The notes under the pieces were generated by a model, which was given only the letters and a program-made list of their open reading frames with translations, was not told where the DNA came from and made no database searches. DNA of 64,000 nucleotides. It comes from Streptomyces spinosus (lineage in GTDB: Bacteria; Actinomycetota; Actinomycetes; Streptomycetales; Streptomycetaceae). Below are positions 38,763 to 48,335 of this stretch, in pieces. The position numbers and the translations under genes are program-made. The stretch lies in assembly GCF_020400655.1 (NCBI RefSeq), contig NZ_JAINRC010000004.1, positions 310,001-374,000 of the forward strand, given 5' to 3'. The stretch's first letter is position 1. Every line of letters starts with the position of its first letter.

Positions 38763-39404
38763 TCAGCTCTGGTTGAAGAACCCGCCCTCTGCGATGCGGG
38801 CCTTGTCCTCCGCCGTGACATCGACGTTAGCAGGAGACAACAGGAACACCTTCTGCGTCACCCGCTCGATGCTGCCGTGAAGACCAAACACCAAACCGGC
38901 CGCAAAGTCGACAAGTCGCTTGGCGTCTGTGTCATCCATCTCAGTCAGATTCATGATCACCGGGGTGCCCTCACGGAAGTGTTCCCCGATGGTACGGGCC
39001 TCGTTGTAGGTCCGCGGGTGAAGCGTGGTGATCCGGTAAGGCTCTCGTTCCGACACGACCTTGGGCATGATCACCGGCGCGTTCTTCTCCAGGGACTGAC
39101 GTTCTTGTGTGATGGATGCCACGGGCGCGATCCGCGCCGGGCGTCCGGATTCCGCGGCGAGCGAAGTCGAACGGGCCACCGGTTCGCGGGGCGCGGGCGG
39201 TTGCACGATTCGCACCTCTTCGTCCCTTTGGGACTGATGTGCGCCGTGTGACTGGTGCGACGGCTCGTGCCGCCGGTGGTCCCGCTCGGGCTCCGGGTCC
39301 AGTTCGGGCTCGAAGTCGTCGTCGGGGTCGAATCCGCGGCCGTCGTACCCATCGTCCTCCACGAGGCCGAGGTAGACCGCCATCTTGCGCATCGCGCCGG
39401 CCAT
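38763..39404 (-). CDS. sepF: Cell division protein SepF
   Basis: The 213-residue SepF anchors FtsZ to the membrane. The N-terminal amphipathic helix is [19 protein letters not shown], followed by an acidic, His-rich linker. The globular DUF552 domain (about residues 120-213) has [45 protein letters not shown] and the [18 protein letters not shown] end. With no ftsA in this cluster, SepF is the likely FtsZ tether. ATG 39404 follows GCGGAGGACTCAGAGC. Confidence 0.95.
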   Translation of the reverse strand: MAGAMRKMAVYLGLVEDDGYDGRGFDPDDDFEPELDPEPERDHRRHEPSHQSHGAHQSQRDEEVRIVQPPAPREPVARSTSLAAESGRPARIAPVASITQERQSLEKNAPVIMPKVVSEREPYRITTLHPRTYNEARTIGEHFREGTPVIMNLTEMDDTDAKRLVDFAAGLVFGLHGSIERVTQKVFLLSPANVDVTAEDKARIAEGGFFNQS

Positions 39405-39531
39405 GCTCTGAGTCCTCCGCTCTGTGGTGGATCGACTGACGACTGCCAAGTGCCCGCGATCCACGTGGTCGTTGTGCCCGCCTTGCGTGCACTGACCATA
39501 TTTTCTGCTGTGGTCCGACTTCCTGGCGACG

Positions 39532-40251
39532 TTACCCGAGCCTGGGGCGGACTCCGAGTACCGCGGTGCCGACGCGCACATGTGTCGCCCCGGCGGCCAC
39601 GGCCTGTTCGAGGTCCGCGCTCATCCCTGCCGACACCATGGTTGCAGTCGGATGGGCTCGGCGCAGGTCAGTCGACAAAACCACCAGGCGCTCGAACGCC
39701 GCCTGTTCGCGTCCCGCGTACTCCCCGGTGAGCGGAGCGACGGTCATCAGCCCGTCGAGCCGCAGCCCGGGCGCCCGGGCGACGAGGTCGGCCAACTCTT
39801 CGATTCCTTCCGGGGCCACGCCCCCGCGGTCGCCCCTGCCGCTCGCACCGGCGTCGAACGCGACCTGGATGAGGCATCCCACCTCGCGCTCCGCCCGCAC
39901 CGCCTCCTTCGACAGCGCGGTGACGAGCCGGGAACGGTCGACGGACTGCACGACATCGGCGTAACCGACCACGGAACGCACCTTGTTGGTCTGCAACTGA
40001 CCGACGAAGTGCCACTTCAAGGGCAGATCCGCACAGGCGGCGGCCTTGGGGGCCGCGTCCTGGTCACGGTTCTCGGCGACATGGCGCACCCCGAGGTCCG
40101 ACAGGATCCGCACATCGCTCGCCGGGTAGGTCTTGGTGACCACGATCAGGGTCACCTCCTCCCGCGCGCGCCCGGCCGCCACGCACGCGGCGGTGATGCG
40201 CTCCTCCACCTTCGCCAGATTCGCGGCGAGTTCGGTCTTACGGTCCGTCAT
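39532..40251 (-). CDS. Pyridoxal phosphate homeostasis protein (YggS/YlmE)
   Basis: The 239-residue single-domain PLP-binding TIM barrel binds PLP through the Lys in [13 protein letters not shown]. Other family blocks are [21 protein letters not shown] and the closing [26 protein letters not shown]. YggS has no known turnover and buffers PLP and amino-acid pools. GENRVQE of most homologues reads AENRDQD here. It is cotranscribed with pgeF and ftsZ, 6 bases after pgeF. Confidence 0.93.
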   Translation of the reverse strand: MTDRKTELAANLAKVEERITAACVAAGRAREEVTLIVVTKTYPASDVRILSDLGVRHVAENRDQDAAPKAAACADLPLKWHFVGQLQTNKVRSVVGYADVVQSVDRSRLVTALSKEAVRAEREVGCLIQVAFDAGASGRGDRGGVAPEGIEELADLVARAPGLRLDGLMTVAPLTGEYAGREQAAFERLVVLSTDLRRAHPTATMVSAGMSADLEQAVAAGATHVRVGTAVLGVRPRLG

Positions 40252-40257
40252 GCCCCA

Positions 40258-40986
40258 TCAGTCCAGCCAGACATAGCCCGCGAGCCGCCCGGTGGTGCGG
40301 TCGCGGCGGTACGAGAAGTGGTCGTCCGACTCCAGCGTGCACACCGGCGCCTGCGCCCGGTCGCACACCCCGAGCCGGTCGAGCTGCGCGTGCACGCCGG
40401 CGCTCACATCGAGCGCCGGCGTGCCCCAGCTCGTTTCGGCGTGCGCCGCCGGCTCGACGGCGGCCACCTCGGCGCGCATCGCCTCCGGCACCTCGTAGCA
40501 CCGGCCGCACACGGACGGACCGGTACGGGCGACGATCCGTCGCGCCTCGGCACCGAGTCCGACCATGGCGCGTACGGCGGCGGGGACGACCCCCTTGACC
40601 ATGCCGGGCCGGCCGGCGTGGACCGCGGCGACGATCCCGGCTTCGGGGTCGGCCAGCAGCACCGGCACGCAGTCGGCGGTGAGGACGGCGAGGGCGAGTC
40701 CGCGCCGGGCGGTGACGATCGCGTCGACCTCCGGCACCGGTCGCTCGCCCCACGGCTCGTCCACCACGGCGACGTCGGCGCCGTGCACCTGGTTCATCCA
40801 GACGACCCGGCCGGGGTCCAGGCCGAGCGACCCTGCCGCCAGCTCCCGGTTGCGCCGGACCGCCTCGGGGGCGTCACCGACCGCGCCGCCGAGGTTCAGC
40901 TCCTCATACGGAGCGGCGCTCACCCCGCCCCACCGGTCGGTGAAGGCGAAGTGCGCGCCGCTCACGCTCTCGCGCTGTCCTATCAC
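40258..40986 (-). CDS. pgeF: PgeF/YlmD family purine nucleoside phosphorylase-like protein
   Basis: The 242-residue protein (DUF152, formerly multicopper polyphenol oxidase) has the zinc ligands in [18 protein letters not shown] and AAVHAGRPG. Members act on purine nucleosides, and homologues were linked to removal of mis-made peptidoglycan precursors. The GTG start at 40986 overlaps the ftsZ stop (GTGA). In the third motif AVHAGWRG of most relatives is AVHAGRPG, a small change next to the ligand. Confidence 0.9.
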   Translation of the reverse strand: MIGQRESVSGAHFAFTDRWGGVSAAPYEELNLGGAVGDAPEAVRRNRELAAGSLGLDPGRVVWMNQVHGADVAVVDEPWGERPVPEVDAIVTARRGLALAVLTADCVPVLLADPEAGIVAAVHAGRPGMVKGVVPAAVRAMVGLGAEARRIVARTGPSVCGRCYEVPEAMRAEVAAVEPAAHAETSWGTPALDVSAGVHAQLDRLGVCDRAQAPVCTLESDDHFSYRRDRTTGRLAGYVWLD

Positions 40987-42191
40987 TTGAGGAAGTCCGG
41001 GACGTCCAGTTCCTCGGCCGCGCTGTCCGAGTAGGTCCGGGGCGCCGGCGTCACCGGCGGGGCGACCGGGATCTCCGTCACCGGCTCGGGCGCCGGCTCC
41101 GGCTCCTCCTTCGGCTTGACGCTGCCCAGCGAGCCGAAGGACGGACGGCTCGGCTCACTCGGCCGGGCCGGGGCGGGCTCCTCGCGGCGGGCGGGGGCCG
41201 GTCCGGAGGCCGCGCCGAGGACGTTGTCCCGGCGGGCGGGCGGCTGGCCGCCGTCGAAGCCGGCCGCGATCACGGTGACCCGGACCTCGTCGCCGAGGGC
41301 GTCGTCGATGACCGCGCCGAAGATGATGTTGGCCTCGGGGTGGGCGGCCTCGCTGACCAGCTGGGCGGCCTCGTTGATCTCGAACAGGCCGAGGTCGGAG
41401 CCGCCGGAGATGGAGAGCAGCACGCCACGGGCGCCGTCGATGGACGCCTCCAGCAGCGGCGAGGAGATCGCCATCTCGGCCGCGGCCACCGCGCGGTCGT
41501 CGCCGCGGGCCGAGCCGATGCCCATGAGGGCCGAACCGGCCTCGGACATGACCGACTTGACGTCGGCGAAGTCGAGGTTGATCAGGCCGGGGGTGGTGAT
41601 GAGGTCGGTGATGCCCTGAACACCGGAGAGCAGGACCTGGTCGGCGGACTTGAAGGCGTCCAGGACCGAGACCTGGCGGTCCGAGATGGACAGCAGCCGG
41701 TCGTTCGGGATGACGATGAGGGTGTCGACCTCTTCGCGGAGCTCGGCGATGCCGTCCTCGGCCTGGTTCGCGCGGCGCCGTCCCTCGAAGGTGAACGGGC
41801 GGGTGACCACGCCGATGGTGAGGGCGCCGAGCGAGCGCGCGATGTTGGCCACGACGGGCGCGCCGCCGGTGCCGGTGCCGCCGCCTTCGCCGGCCGTCAC
41901 GAAGACCATGTCGGCCCCCTTGAGGACCTCCTCGATCTCCTCGCGGTGGTCCTCGGCGGCCTTGCGGCCGACGGCCGGGTTGGCTCCGGCGCCGAGTCCG
42001 CGGGTGAGTTCGCGGCCGACGTCGAGCTTGACGTCGGCGTCGCTCATCAACAGCGCCTGTGCGTCGGTGTTGATGGCGATGAACTCGACGCCCTTGAGAC
42101 CGACCTCGATCATCCGGTTGATGGCATTGACACCACCGCCGCCGACACCGATGACCTTGATGACTGCGAGGTAGTTCTGCGGTGCTGCCAC
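40983..42191 (-). CDS. ftsZ: Tubulin-like division GTPase FtsZ
   Basis: FtsZ (402 residues) polymerises with GTP to build septal ladders in aerial hyphae. The tubulin signature [13 protein letters not shown] (about residues 105-117), the N-terminal [15 protein letters not shown] loop and the T7 catalytic region [11 protein letters not shown] are intact. A Pro/Glu-rich linker leads to the C-terminal peptide ELDVPDFLK, which binds SepF and other partners. GTG 42191 has GAGAGGC upstream. A long control region lies between it and ftsQ. Confidence 0.97.
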   Translation of the reverse strand: MAAPQNYLAVIKVIGVGGGGVNAINRMIEVGLKGVEFIAINTDAQALLMSDADVKLDVGRELTRGLGAGANPAVGRKAAEDHREEIEEVLKGADMVFVTAGEGGGTGTGGAPVVANIARSLGALTIGVVTRPFTFEGRRRANQAEDGIAELREEVDTLIVIPNDRLLSISDRQVSVLDAFKSADQVLLSGVQGITDLITTPGLINLDFADVKSVMSEAGSALMGIGSARGDDRAVAAAEMAISSPLLEASIDGARGVLLSISGGSDLGLFEINEAAQLVSEAAHPEANIIFGAVIDDALGDEVRVTVIAAGFDGGQPPARRDNVLGAASGPAPARREEPAPARPSEPSRPSFGSLGSVKPKEEPEPAPEPVTEIPVAPPVTPAPRTYSDSAAEELDVPDFLK

Positions 42192-42470
42192 GTCGAAGGC
42201 CTCTCGCCTCGAATTACGTTGTCGCCGCCGTGCGGTGCCCCGCGCCGGGACGACGGATGCCGAATGGGACGGTCCGTAGCGCCGACCCGAACCCTAACCC
42301 TGAAGTTTAGGGTTACCAGTGTGTCTGTTCCCTGGAGTCTTCTGAACAGGACACTAAGTCGACAAGTGGCGCCCGTTCAACGAACACGCCGAACCTCCCG
42401 TTTTTCTTTTCACCCTATGTGATCAGCCATAGCGGTGCCCAACCAGGGTGCTGGCCTGCGCTGATGCGCG
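42192..42470 (-). promoter_or_regulatory. ftsZ control region
   Basis: This 279-base spacer separates ftsQ from ftsZ and is AT-richer than the genes. A good promoter is TTGAAC (42380-42375), 18 bases and TAGTGT (42356-42351), giving a leader of about 150 bases. Downstream lies the dyad AACCCTAA (42290-42297) with TTAGGGTT (42307-42314), part of a larger AACCCT-rich patch. Streptomyces ftsZ is known to have several promoters, including developmental ones; I can only place one with confidence. Confidence 0.65.
42351..42380 (-). promoter_or_regulatory. Predicted ftsZ promoter TTGAAC-N18-TAGTGT
   Basis: Both hexamers fit the main vegetative sigma factor pattern (TTGAC and TAGRNT) with the usual 18-base spacer. 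The predicted start is near 42344. Confidence 0.55.
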
Positions 42471-43265
42471 TCAACTCCCCGATGAGGCAGGGGCGGTGGG
42501 CACGCTGACGTCGAAGTGCCGCGCGCCGGGGGATGCTTTCATGAGAGCCGTGAGGGACCGTGCCTTGGCGCGGCCCTGTTCGCCGCTGCCCCACGCGACG
42601 GTGCGACCGCCGGCCAGCTCCAGCGTGATGTCGTCGTAGGTGCGCACGTGGACGGTCCGGGCGGTCTTCGCCACCGCGGCCGGCAGGTCCCCCGCGACCC
42701 GGACCGCCTCGCGCACCAGCCGGTCGGTGCCGAAGCGCCGGAGGCTGGCGGCGCCGGGGCCCGTCCGGGACGCGGACACATCCAGCAGCGGAACGCCGTC
42801 CGGCGCCTGCCCGACCGTGGCGAACCGGACACCGTCGTCGTCGACTTCGACGAAGTCCCCGCCCTTTCGGACGAGCAGGACCGCGGTGCGCTCGGTCACT
42901 TTCAGATCGATTCCATGCGGCCAGGAACGAACCACAGCTACGGTGTCAATTCTGGGCAATTTCCGGCGAAGTCGGGCTCCGATGGCATCCACGTCGGCGG
43001 AAATCATCGGTTTTCCGACAGGCACGGCCGCCGCCTCACGCACCTCGGCCGGGGTCAGCACGCGCGTGCCCGACACCGAGACGTGCTCGACGCGCAGCCA
43101 CGAGGAGCCGTACAGCACCCAGGTGCAGCCGCCCCCGAGGAGCACGAGGAGGGCGGCCAGGGCGACGATCAGACGAAGGCGCCGCCGTCCCGGCCCACGG
43201 GCGGGCGGCGGGCCGGACGACTCCTGCTGGCGTTCTCCGCGCTCGGCGGTGGAGGGTCCGGCCAC
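42471..43265 (-). CDS. ftsQ: Cell division protein FtsQ
   Basis: FtsQ (264 residues from GTG 43265) is a bitopic divisome protein. It has an Arg/Pro-rich cytoplasmic tail, one helix (LIVALAALLVLLGGGCTWVLY), a POTRA domain (VEHVSVSGTRVLTPAEVREAA) and a beta domain with LPRIDTVAVVRSWPHGIDLKV. An upstream GTG at 43274 is also possible; the Shine-Dalgarno AAAGGG suits the downstream one better. It follows murG by 29 bases. Confidence 0.94.
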   Translation of the reverse strand: MAGPSTAERGERQQESSGPPPARGPGRRRLRLIVALAALLVLLGGGCTWVLYGSSWLRVEHVSVSGTRVLTPAEVREAAAVPVGKPMISADVDAIGARLRRKLPRIDTVAVVRSWPHGIDLKVTERTAVLLVRKGGDFVEVDDDGVRFATVGQAPDGVPLLDVSASRTGPGAASLRRFGTDRLVREAVRVAGDLPAAVAKTARTVHVRTYDDITLELAGGRTVAWGSGEQGRAKARSLTALMKASPGARHFDVSVPTAPASSGS

Positions 43266-43294
43266 GCTGCTCACTGCCCTTTCGTCATACGGTC

Positions 43295-44383
43295 CTACCG
43301 GCGCGAGGCGATCGCCTCGTACACCATGCCGACGAGCAGGTCGTCGGCGTCCCGGCGGCCGAACTCGCTCGCCGCGCGGGACATCTCGTACAGCCGGTGC
43401 GGGTCGGCGAGCACGGGCAGCACGTTCTGCTGCACCCACTCGGGCGTCAGCTCCGCGTCGTCGACGAGGAGCCCGCCGCCGGCCTTGACCACCGGCTGGG
43501 CGTTGAGCCGCTGCTCGCCGTTTCCGATGGGCAGCGGGACGTACGCGGCCGGGAGTCCGACTGCGGAGAGTTCGGCGACGGTCATCGCGCCCGCGCGGCA
43601 GAGCATCATGTCGGCCGCGGCGTACGCGAGGTCCATCCGATCCAGGTAACTTACCGGGATGTAGGGGGGCATTCCCGGCATCTGGTGCACCTGCGGCAGT
43701 TCGTTCTTCGGGCCGACCGCGTGCAGGATCTGGATGCCGGCCTGCTGGAGCCACGGGGCGACCGCCTGCGTCACCTCGTTCAGCCGCCGGGCGCCCTGCG
43801 AGCCGCCGGAGACGAGCAGCGTGGGCAGGTTGGGGTCGAGGCCGAAGCGGTGGCGGGCCTCGGGCCGGACGGCGGCGCGGTCCAGCGTGGCGATGGAGCG
43901 GCGCAGCGGGATGCCGATGTAGCGGGCGTCACGCAGCTTGCTGTCCGGGGTGGAGACGGCGACCCGGGCCGCGTACCGCGAGCCGATCTTGTTGGCCAGA
44001 CCCGGGCGGGCGTTGGCCTCGTGGATCACGATGGGCACGCCGAGGCGCTTGGCGGCCAGGTAGCCGGGCAGGGCGACGTAGCCGCCGAAGCCGACCACGC
44101 AGTCCGCCTTGGTCCGCTCCAGGATCTGCTCGGCGGCCTTGATCGTGCCGCGCAGCCGGCCCGGGACGGTGATCAGCTCGGGGGTGGGCTTGCGCGGCAG
44201 GGGCACCGCCGGGATCAGCGCCAGCTCGTAGCCGCGCTCCGGGACGAGCCGGGTCTCCAGGCCGCGCTCCGTGCCCAGGGCCGTGATCCCCACGGTCGGG
44301 TCCTGCCTGCGCAGGGCGTCCGCGAGGGCGAGCGCGGGCTCGATGTGGCCGGCGGTCCCTCCACCGGCGAGTACGACATGCAC
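43295..44383 (-). CDS. murG: UDP-GlcNAc:lipid I GlcNAc transferase
   Basis: MurG (362 residues, GT28) adds GlcNAc to lipid I to give lipid II at the inner face of the membrane. Rossmann loops are VVLAGGGTAGHIEPALALA and VGFGGYVALPG, with IHEANARPGLANK. The donor site is in LLVSGGSQGARRLNE and CRAGAMTVAELSAVGLPA. It is 6 bases downstream of ftsW. Confidence 0.96.
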   Translation of the reverse strand: MHVVLAGGGTAGHIEPALALADALRRQDPTVGITALGTERGLETRLVPERGYELALIPAVPLPRKPTPELITVPGRLRGTIKAAEQILERTKADCVVGFGGYVALPGYLAAKRLGVPIVIHEANARPGLANKIGSRYAARVAVSTPDSKLRDARYIGIPLRRSIATLDRAAVRPEARHRFGLDPNLPTLLVSGGSQGARRLNEVTQAVAPWLQQAGIQILHAVGPKNELPQVHQMPGMPPYIPVSYLDRMDLAYAAADMMLCRAGAMTVAELSAVGLPAAYVPLPIGNGEQRLNAQPVVKAGGGLLVDDAELTPEWVQQNVLPVLADPHRLYEMSRAASEFGRRDADDLLVGMVYEAIASRR

Positions 44384-44389
44384 CGAAAT

Positions 44390-45769
44390 TCACCGCTCTC
44401 CGGACGAACGCGCCGCCGAGGCACGCCGTCGCATCGTGTTCCATCTCCGAGGAGCCCCGGTCGGCCTTCTGACGGGCCCTGGGTCTCCCGCCCGCTTTCT
44501 ACCAAAGCGAGGTTGCCGCATCGCAAGCGCCGCCCGCGCAGCGGGCTCGTCGCGCGCGAAGGCGATCAGCAGCCCGATGGCGAACATGGTCGGCAGCAGG
44601 GCGGACCCTCCGTAGGAGAACAGCGGGAGGGGGACACCGGCGATCGGCAGCAGACCGAGCACCGCACCGATGTTGATCACCGCCTGGGCGGTGATCCAGG
44701 TGGTCACGCCTCCCGCGGCGTACCTCACGAAGGGGTCCTCCGTGCGTCCGGCCACGCGGATACCCGCATAGCCTAGAGCCGCGAACAGGGCGAGCACCGA
44801 CAGCGTCCCCGCCAGACCCAGTTCCTCACCGGTGACGGCGAAGATGAAGTCGGTGTGGGCTTCCGGGAGTTGGCCCCATTTTTCCACACTCGCGCCGAGT
44901 CCGGAGCCGAAGAGTCCGCCCGAGGCCAGGGCGTAGATGCCGTGCACGGCCTGCCAGCAGTCGGCGACCCCGGCCTTGGGCTCGGTGGCGCCGATGCAGG
45001 CGAGGCGGGCCATCCGGTTGGGGCTCGTCTTGATGAGCGTCACACCGATCAGGCCGGCGACGGACAGCACGCCCGCGAACAGCCGGGTCGGCGCGCCCGC
45101 CAGCCACAGCAGACCGAAGAGGATCGCCGTGAGGATGATCGCGGTGCCCATGTCGCCGCCGAGCATGATCAGACCGAGCAGCAGGAACGCGACCGGGACC
45201 AGCGGCACGAGCATGTGCTTCCACTGGGTCAGCAGCCTCCTCTCCTGCTTGCGGGCGATCAGGTCCGCCCCCCACAGCACCAGGGCGAGCTTGCCGAACT
45301 CGCTGGGCTGGATCTGGAAGGAGCCGCCGAGGGAGATCCAGTTCTGGTTGCCGTTGACCGCCATCCCTATCCCGGGCACCTGCACCAGGGCCATCAGGAA
45401 GACGGCGCCGGCGAGGATCGGGTAGGCGAGCGCCCGGTGCAGCTTCACCGGCATGCGGGAGGCGGCGAACAGCAGTGCGCCGCCGATCAGCGCGGCGAGG
45501 AACTGCTTGCGGAAGAAGTACGACCCGGGCAGCGACAGCTGGAGCGCGGTGATCTGGGAGGCCGAGTAGACCATCACCAGGCCCAGCACGGTGATCAGCA
45601 CACTGCCGCCGACGATCAGGTAGTAGGCGGTCAGCGGCCGGTCCCAGGCCTTGCGCGCGCGTGTGTAGAGCCGTTGTACGGGGTTCTCGCGCGGGGGCCG
45701 GAGAACGGCGGAACGCGGGCGCCGGGACGCCCGCTGCACGGGTGGCCGGCCGGTACGGCTACTGGGCAT
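44390..45769 (-). CDS. ftsW: SEDS peptidoglycan glycosyltransferase FtsW
   Basis: FtsW (459 residues) is the septal SEDS polymerase that works with FtsI. Ten membrane helices are visible, with the conserved NGNQNWISLGGSFQIQPSEFGKL region split over the loop after TM4, LGGDMGTAIIL, PEAHTDFIFAVTGEELG and PLPLFSYGGSAL near the end. The cytoplasmic N- and C-termini are Arg/Pro-rich. ATG 45769 has CGGAGGC eight bases upstream; longer in-frame openings upstream have no family support. Confidence 0.95.
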   Translation of the reverse strand: MPSSRTGRPPVQRASRRPRSAVLRPPRENPVQRLYTRARKAWDRPLTAYYLIVGGSVLITVLGLVMVYSASQITALQLSLPGSYFFRKQFLAALIGGALLFAASRMPVKLHRALAYPILAGAVFLMALVQVPGIGMAVNGNQNWISLGGSFQIQPSEFGKLALVLWGADLIARKQERRLLTQWKHMLVPLVPVAFLLLGLIMLGGDMGTAIILTAILFGLLWLAGAPTRLFAGVLSVAGLIGVTLIKTSPNRMARLACIGATEPKAGVADCWQAVHGIYALASGGLFGSGLGASVEKWGQLPEAHTDFIFAVTGEELGLAGTLSVLALFAALGYAGIRVAGRTEDPFVRYAAGGVTTWITAQAVINIGAVLGLLPIAGVPLPLFSYGGSALLPTMFAIGLLIAFARDEPAARAALAMRQPRFGRKRAGDPGPVRRPTGAPRRWNTMRRRASAARSSGER

Positions 45770-45837
45770 CGGCGCCTCCGCTGAACGTCGACCGTCCCAC
45801 GCGTCCCTCCCAAGATCCGCCCGGCAGGCGGCCGGGG

Positions 45838-47265
45838 TCAGGCGCCGAGTTCGCGGACCGCCGCCGCGAACGCGTCGCCGCGCTGGTTGTAGTTGGTGAA
45901 CATGTCCATGGAAGCGCAGGCCGGCGCCAGCAGCACCGTGTCGCCGGGCCGGGCCAGCCTCCTCGCTTCCGTCACCGCCTGGAGCATCGCCCCAGTGTCG
46001 GTCCGTTCGAGGTCGACCACGGGTACTTCCGGCGCGTGTCGCGCGAGGGCGTCCCGGATCAGGGCCCGGTCGGCACCGATCAGGACGGCACCGCGGAGCC
46101 GCTTCGCCGACTTGGCGACCAGCTCGTCGAAGGTCGCGCCCTTCGCCAGACCGCCCGCGATCCATACGATCGGTTCATATGACGCCAAAGAGGCTTCCGC
46201 GGCGTGCGTGTTGGTCGCCTTGGAGTCGTCCACGTACGCCACCCCGTCGATGTCGGCGACGTGCGAGATGCGGTGGGCGTCCGGGCGGAAGGCCCGCAGA
46301 CCGTCCCGTACGGCGCTCGCGGGCACCCCGAAGGCGCGCGCGAGGGCGGCGGCGGCGAGGGCGTTGGCGATGTTGTGCGGCGCGGGCGGGTCGACGTCGC
46401 GGACCTCGGCCAGCTCCTGCGCGTTCGCGTGCCGGTTCTCGACGAAGGCCCGGTCGACCAGGATGCCGTCCACGACGCCGAGTTGGGAGGGCCCCGGCGT
46501 GCCGAGCGTGAACCCGACGGCACGGCAGCCCTCTTCGACGTCGGCCTCGCGCACGAGGTCCTCGGTGGCCTTGTCGGCGACGTTGTAGACGCAGGCGACC
46601 TTGTTGCCCTCGTAGACGCGGCCCTTGTCGCGTGCGTACGCCTCCATGGAGCCGTGCCAGTCCAGGTGGTCCGGCGCGAGGTTGAGGACGACCGCGGAGT
46701 GCGCCCGCGGGGAGGGCGCCCAGTGGAGCTGGTAGCTGGACAGCTCCACGGCGAGGACGTCGTACCGCTCCTCGCCGAGGACGGCGTCCAGCAGGGAGAC
46801 GCCGATGTTGCCCACGGCGGCCGTGCGCAGGCCCGCCGCCTTCAGGATGGAGGCGAGCATCTGGACGGTCGTGGTCTTGCCGTTGGTGCCCGTCACGGCC
46901 AGCCACGGGGCCGCGTCCGGGCCGCGCAGCCGCCAGGCCAGCTCCACGTCGCCCCAGACCGGCACACCGGCCTTCTCGGCGGCGAGGAACAGGGGCTTGT
47001 CCGGCTTCCAGCCGGGCGCGGTGACGATCAGCTCGGTGCCCTCCGGCAGGGTCTCGCCGTCGCCGAGGCGCACGGTCACGCCGAGCGCCTCCAGCTCCGC
47101 GGCCTGCTCCCGCGCGCGTGCGTCGTCGCCGTCGTTGACGACCGTGACGATCGCCCCGCGCGCGTGCAGCGCTTTCGCCGCCGGGACGCCGGAGACGCCG
47201 AGCCCGGCGACGGTGACGTGCTTGCCCTGGAAGTCGGAAGGCCCAGAAGGCACCGAGGAGGTCAC
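45838..47265 (-). CDS. murD: UDP-MurNAc-L-Ala:D-Glu ligase
   Basis: MurD (475 residues) adds D-Glu to UDP-MurNAc-L-Ala. It has the N-terminal uridine domain (KHVTVAGLGVSGVPAAKAL), the ATP loop VTGTNGKTTTVQML, HLDWHGSMEAYARDKGRV and the C-terminal domain with ATNTHAAEASL and LLAPACASMDMFTNYNQRGD. GTG 47265 overlaps the mraY stop (GTGA). An ATG 15 bases upstream inside mraY is an alternative start. Confidence 0.95.
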   Translation of the reverse strand: MTSSVPSGPSDFQGKHVTVAGLGVSGVPAAKALHARGAIVTVVNDGDDARAREQAAELEALGVTVRLGDGETLPEGTELIVTAPGWKPDKPLFLAAEKAGVPVWGDVELAWRLRGPDAAPWLAVTGTNGKTTTVQMLASILKAAGLRTAAVGNIGVSLLDAVLGEERYDVLAVELSSYQLHWAPSPRAHSAVVLNLAPDHLDWHGSMEAYARDKGRVYEGNKVACVYNVADKATEDLVREADVEEGCRAVGFTLGTPGPSQLGVVDGILVDRAFVENRHANAQELAEVRDVDPPAPHNIANALAAAALARAFGVPASAVRDGLRAFRPDAHRISHVADIDGVAYVDDSKATNTHAAEASLASYEPIVWIAGGLAKGATFDELVAKSAKRLRGAVLIGADRALIRDALARHAPEVPVVDLERTDTGAMLQAVTEARRLARPGDTVLLAPACASMDMFTNYNQRGDAFAAAVRELGA

Positions 47266-48335
47266 TTGTCCGCTGCCCATCCCGCGTAGAAGAGGCCCAG
47301 TCCGACGATCACACAGATGCCCTGGATGATCCAGAATCGGACCACCACCAGGACCTCGGACCAGCCTTTGAGTTCGAAGTGGTGCTGGAGCGGTGCCATC
47401 CGGAAGACGCGCTTGCCGGTGAGCCGGAAGGAGCCGACCTGGATGACGACCGACATGGTGATGAGGACGAACAGGCCGCCCATGATGGCCACCAGCAGCT
47501 CCGTGCGGGAGAGGATGGCCAGGCCGGTGAGGACACCGCCGAGGGCGAGCGAGCCGGTGTCGCCCATGAAGATCTTCGCCGGCGAGGTGTTCCACCACAG
47601 GAAGCCGAGGCAGGCGCCCATCAGCGCGGAGGCGACCACGGCCAGGTCCAGCGGGTCGCGCACCTCGTAGCAGGCGCCGGGGTTGGTCAGGGTGCCCGCG
47701 TTGGCGCAGGACTCCTGGAACTGCCAGACGCCGATGAAGGTGTAGGCGCCGAAGACGAGCACGGAGGCGCCGGTGGCCAGACCGTCCAGACCGTCGGTGA
47801 GGTTCACACCGTTCGACATCGCGAGGATCATGAACAGCGCCCAGACGACGAACAGCACCGGGCCGATGGACCAGCCGAAGTCGGTGATGAACGACAGCTT
47901 GGTGGAGGCCGGGGTGTTGCCGCGGGCGTCGGAGAACTGCAGCGACAGCACGGCGAAGGCGATGCCGACGATCAGCTGGCCGGCCATCTTGGCCTTGGCC
48001 CGCAGGCCCAGCGAGCGCCGCTTGACGATCTTGATGTAGTCGTCGAGGAAGCCGACCAGGCCCATGCCGGACATCAGGCCGAGGACCAGCAGCCCGGAGT
48101 AGGTGGGCGGGTAACCGGTGATGAGCTTGCTCAGGAAGTACGCGGCGATCGTCGCCAGGATGAAGGCGATACCGCCCATGGTCGGCGTACCGCGCTTGCT
48201 GGCGTGCTCGCGCGGGCCGTCGTCACGGATGTACTGGCCGTAGCCCTTGCGGGCGAGGAGCTTGATCAGCAGCGGGGTGCCGACCAGCGTCAGGAAGAGG
48301 CCAATGACTCCTGAGAACAGGATCTGCTTCATCAT
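47262..48335 (-). CDS. mraY: Phospho-MurNAc-pentapeptide transferase
   Basis: MraY (357 residues, ten helices) moves phospho-MurNAc-pentapeptide to undecaprenyl phosphate to make lipid I. Catalytic and Mg sites are present: LVGFLDDYIKIVKRRSLGL, GVNLTDGLDGLATG and KIFMGDTGSLALGG, plus APLQHHFELKGWSE. ATG-ATG at 48335/48332 overlaps the murF stop (ATGATGA). Confidence 0.96.
   Translation of the reverse strand: MMKQILFSGVIGLFLTLVGTPLLIKLLARKGYGQYIRDDGPREHASKRGTPTMGGIAFILATIAAYFLSKLITGYPPTYSGLLVLGLMSGMGLVGFLDDYIKIVKRRSLGLRAKAKMAGQLIVGIAFAVLSLQFSDARGNTPASTKLSFITDFGWSIGPVLFVVWALFMILAMSNGVNLTDGLDGLATGASVLVFGAYTFIGVWQFQESCANAGTLTNPGACYEVRDPLDLAVVASALMGACLGFLWWNTSPAKIFMGDTGSLALGGVLTGLAILSRTELLVAIMGGLFVLITMSVVIQVGSFRLTGKRVFRMAPLQHHFELKGWSEVLVVVRFWIIQGICVIVGLGLFYAGWAADK

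Noticed and set aside
39488..39498. TGGTCAGTG on the minus strand near sepF, and the same 11-mer at 63988-63998, as further RecA-NDp promoters
   Set aside because: Neither has TAnnnT eight bases downstream; the first lies in the yggS-sepF spacer with GC-rich sequence at the -10 position.
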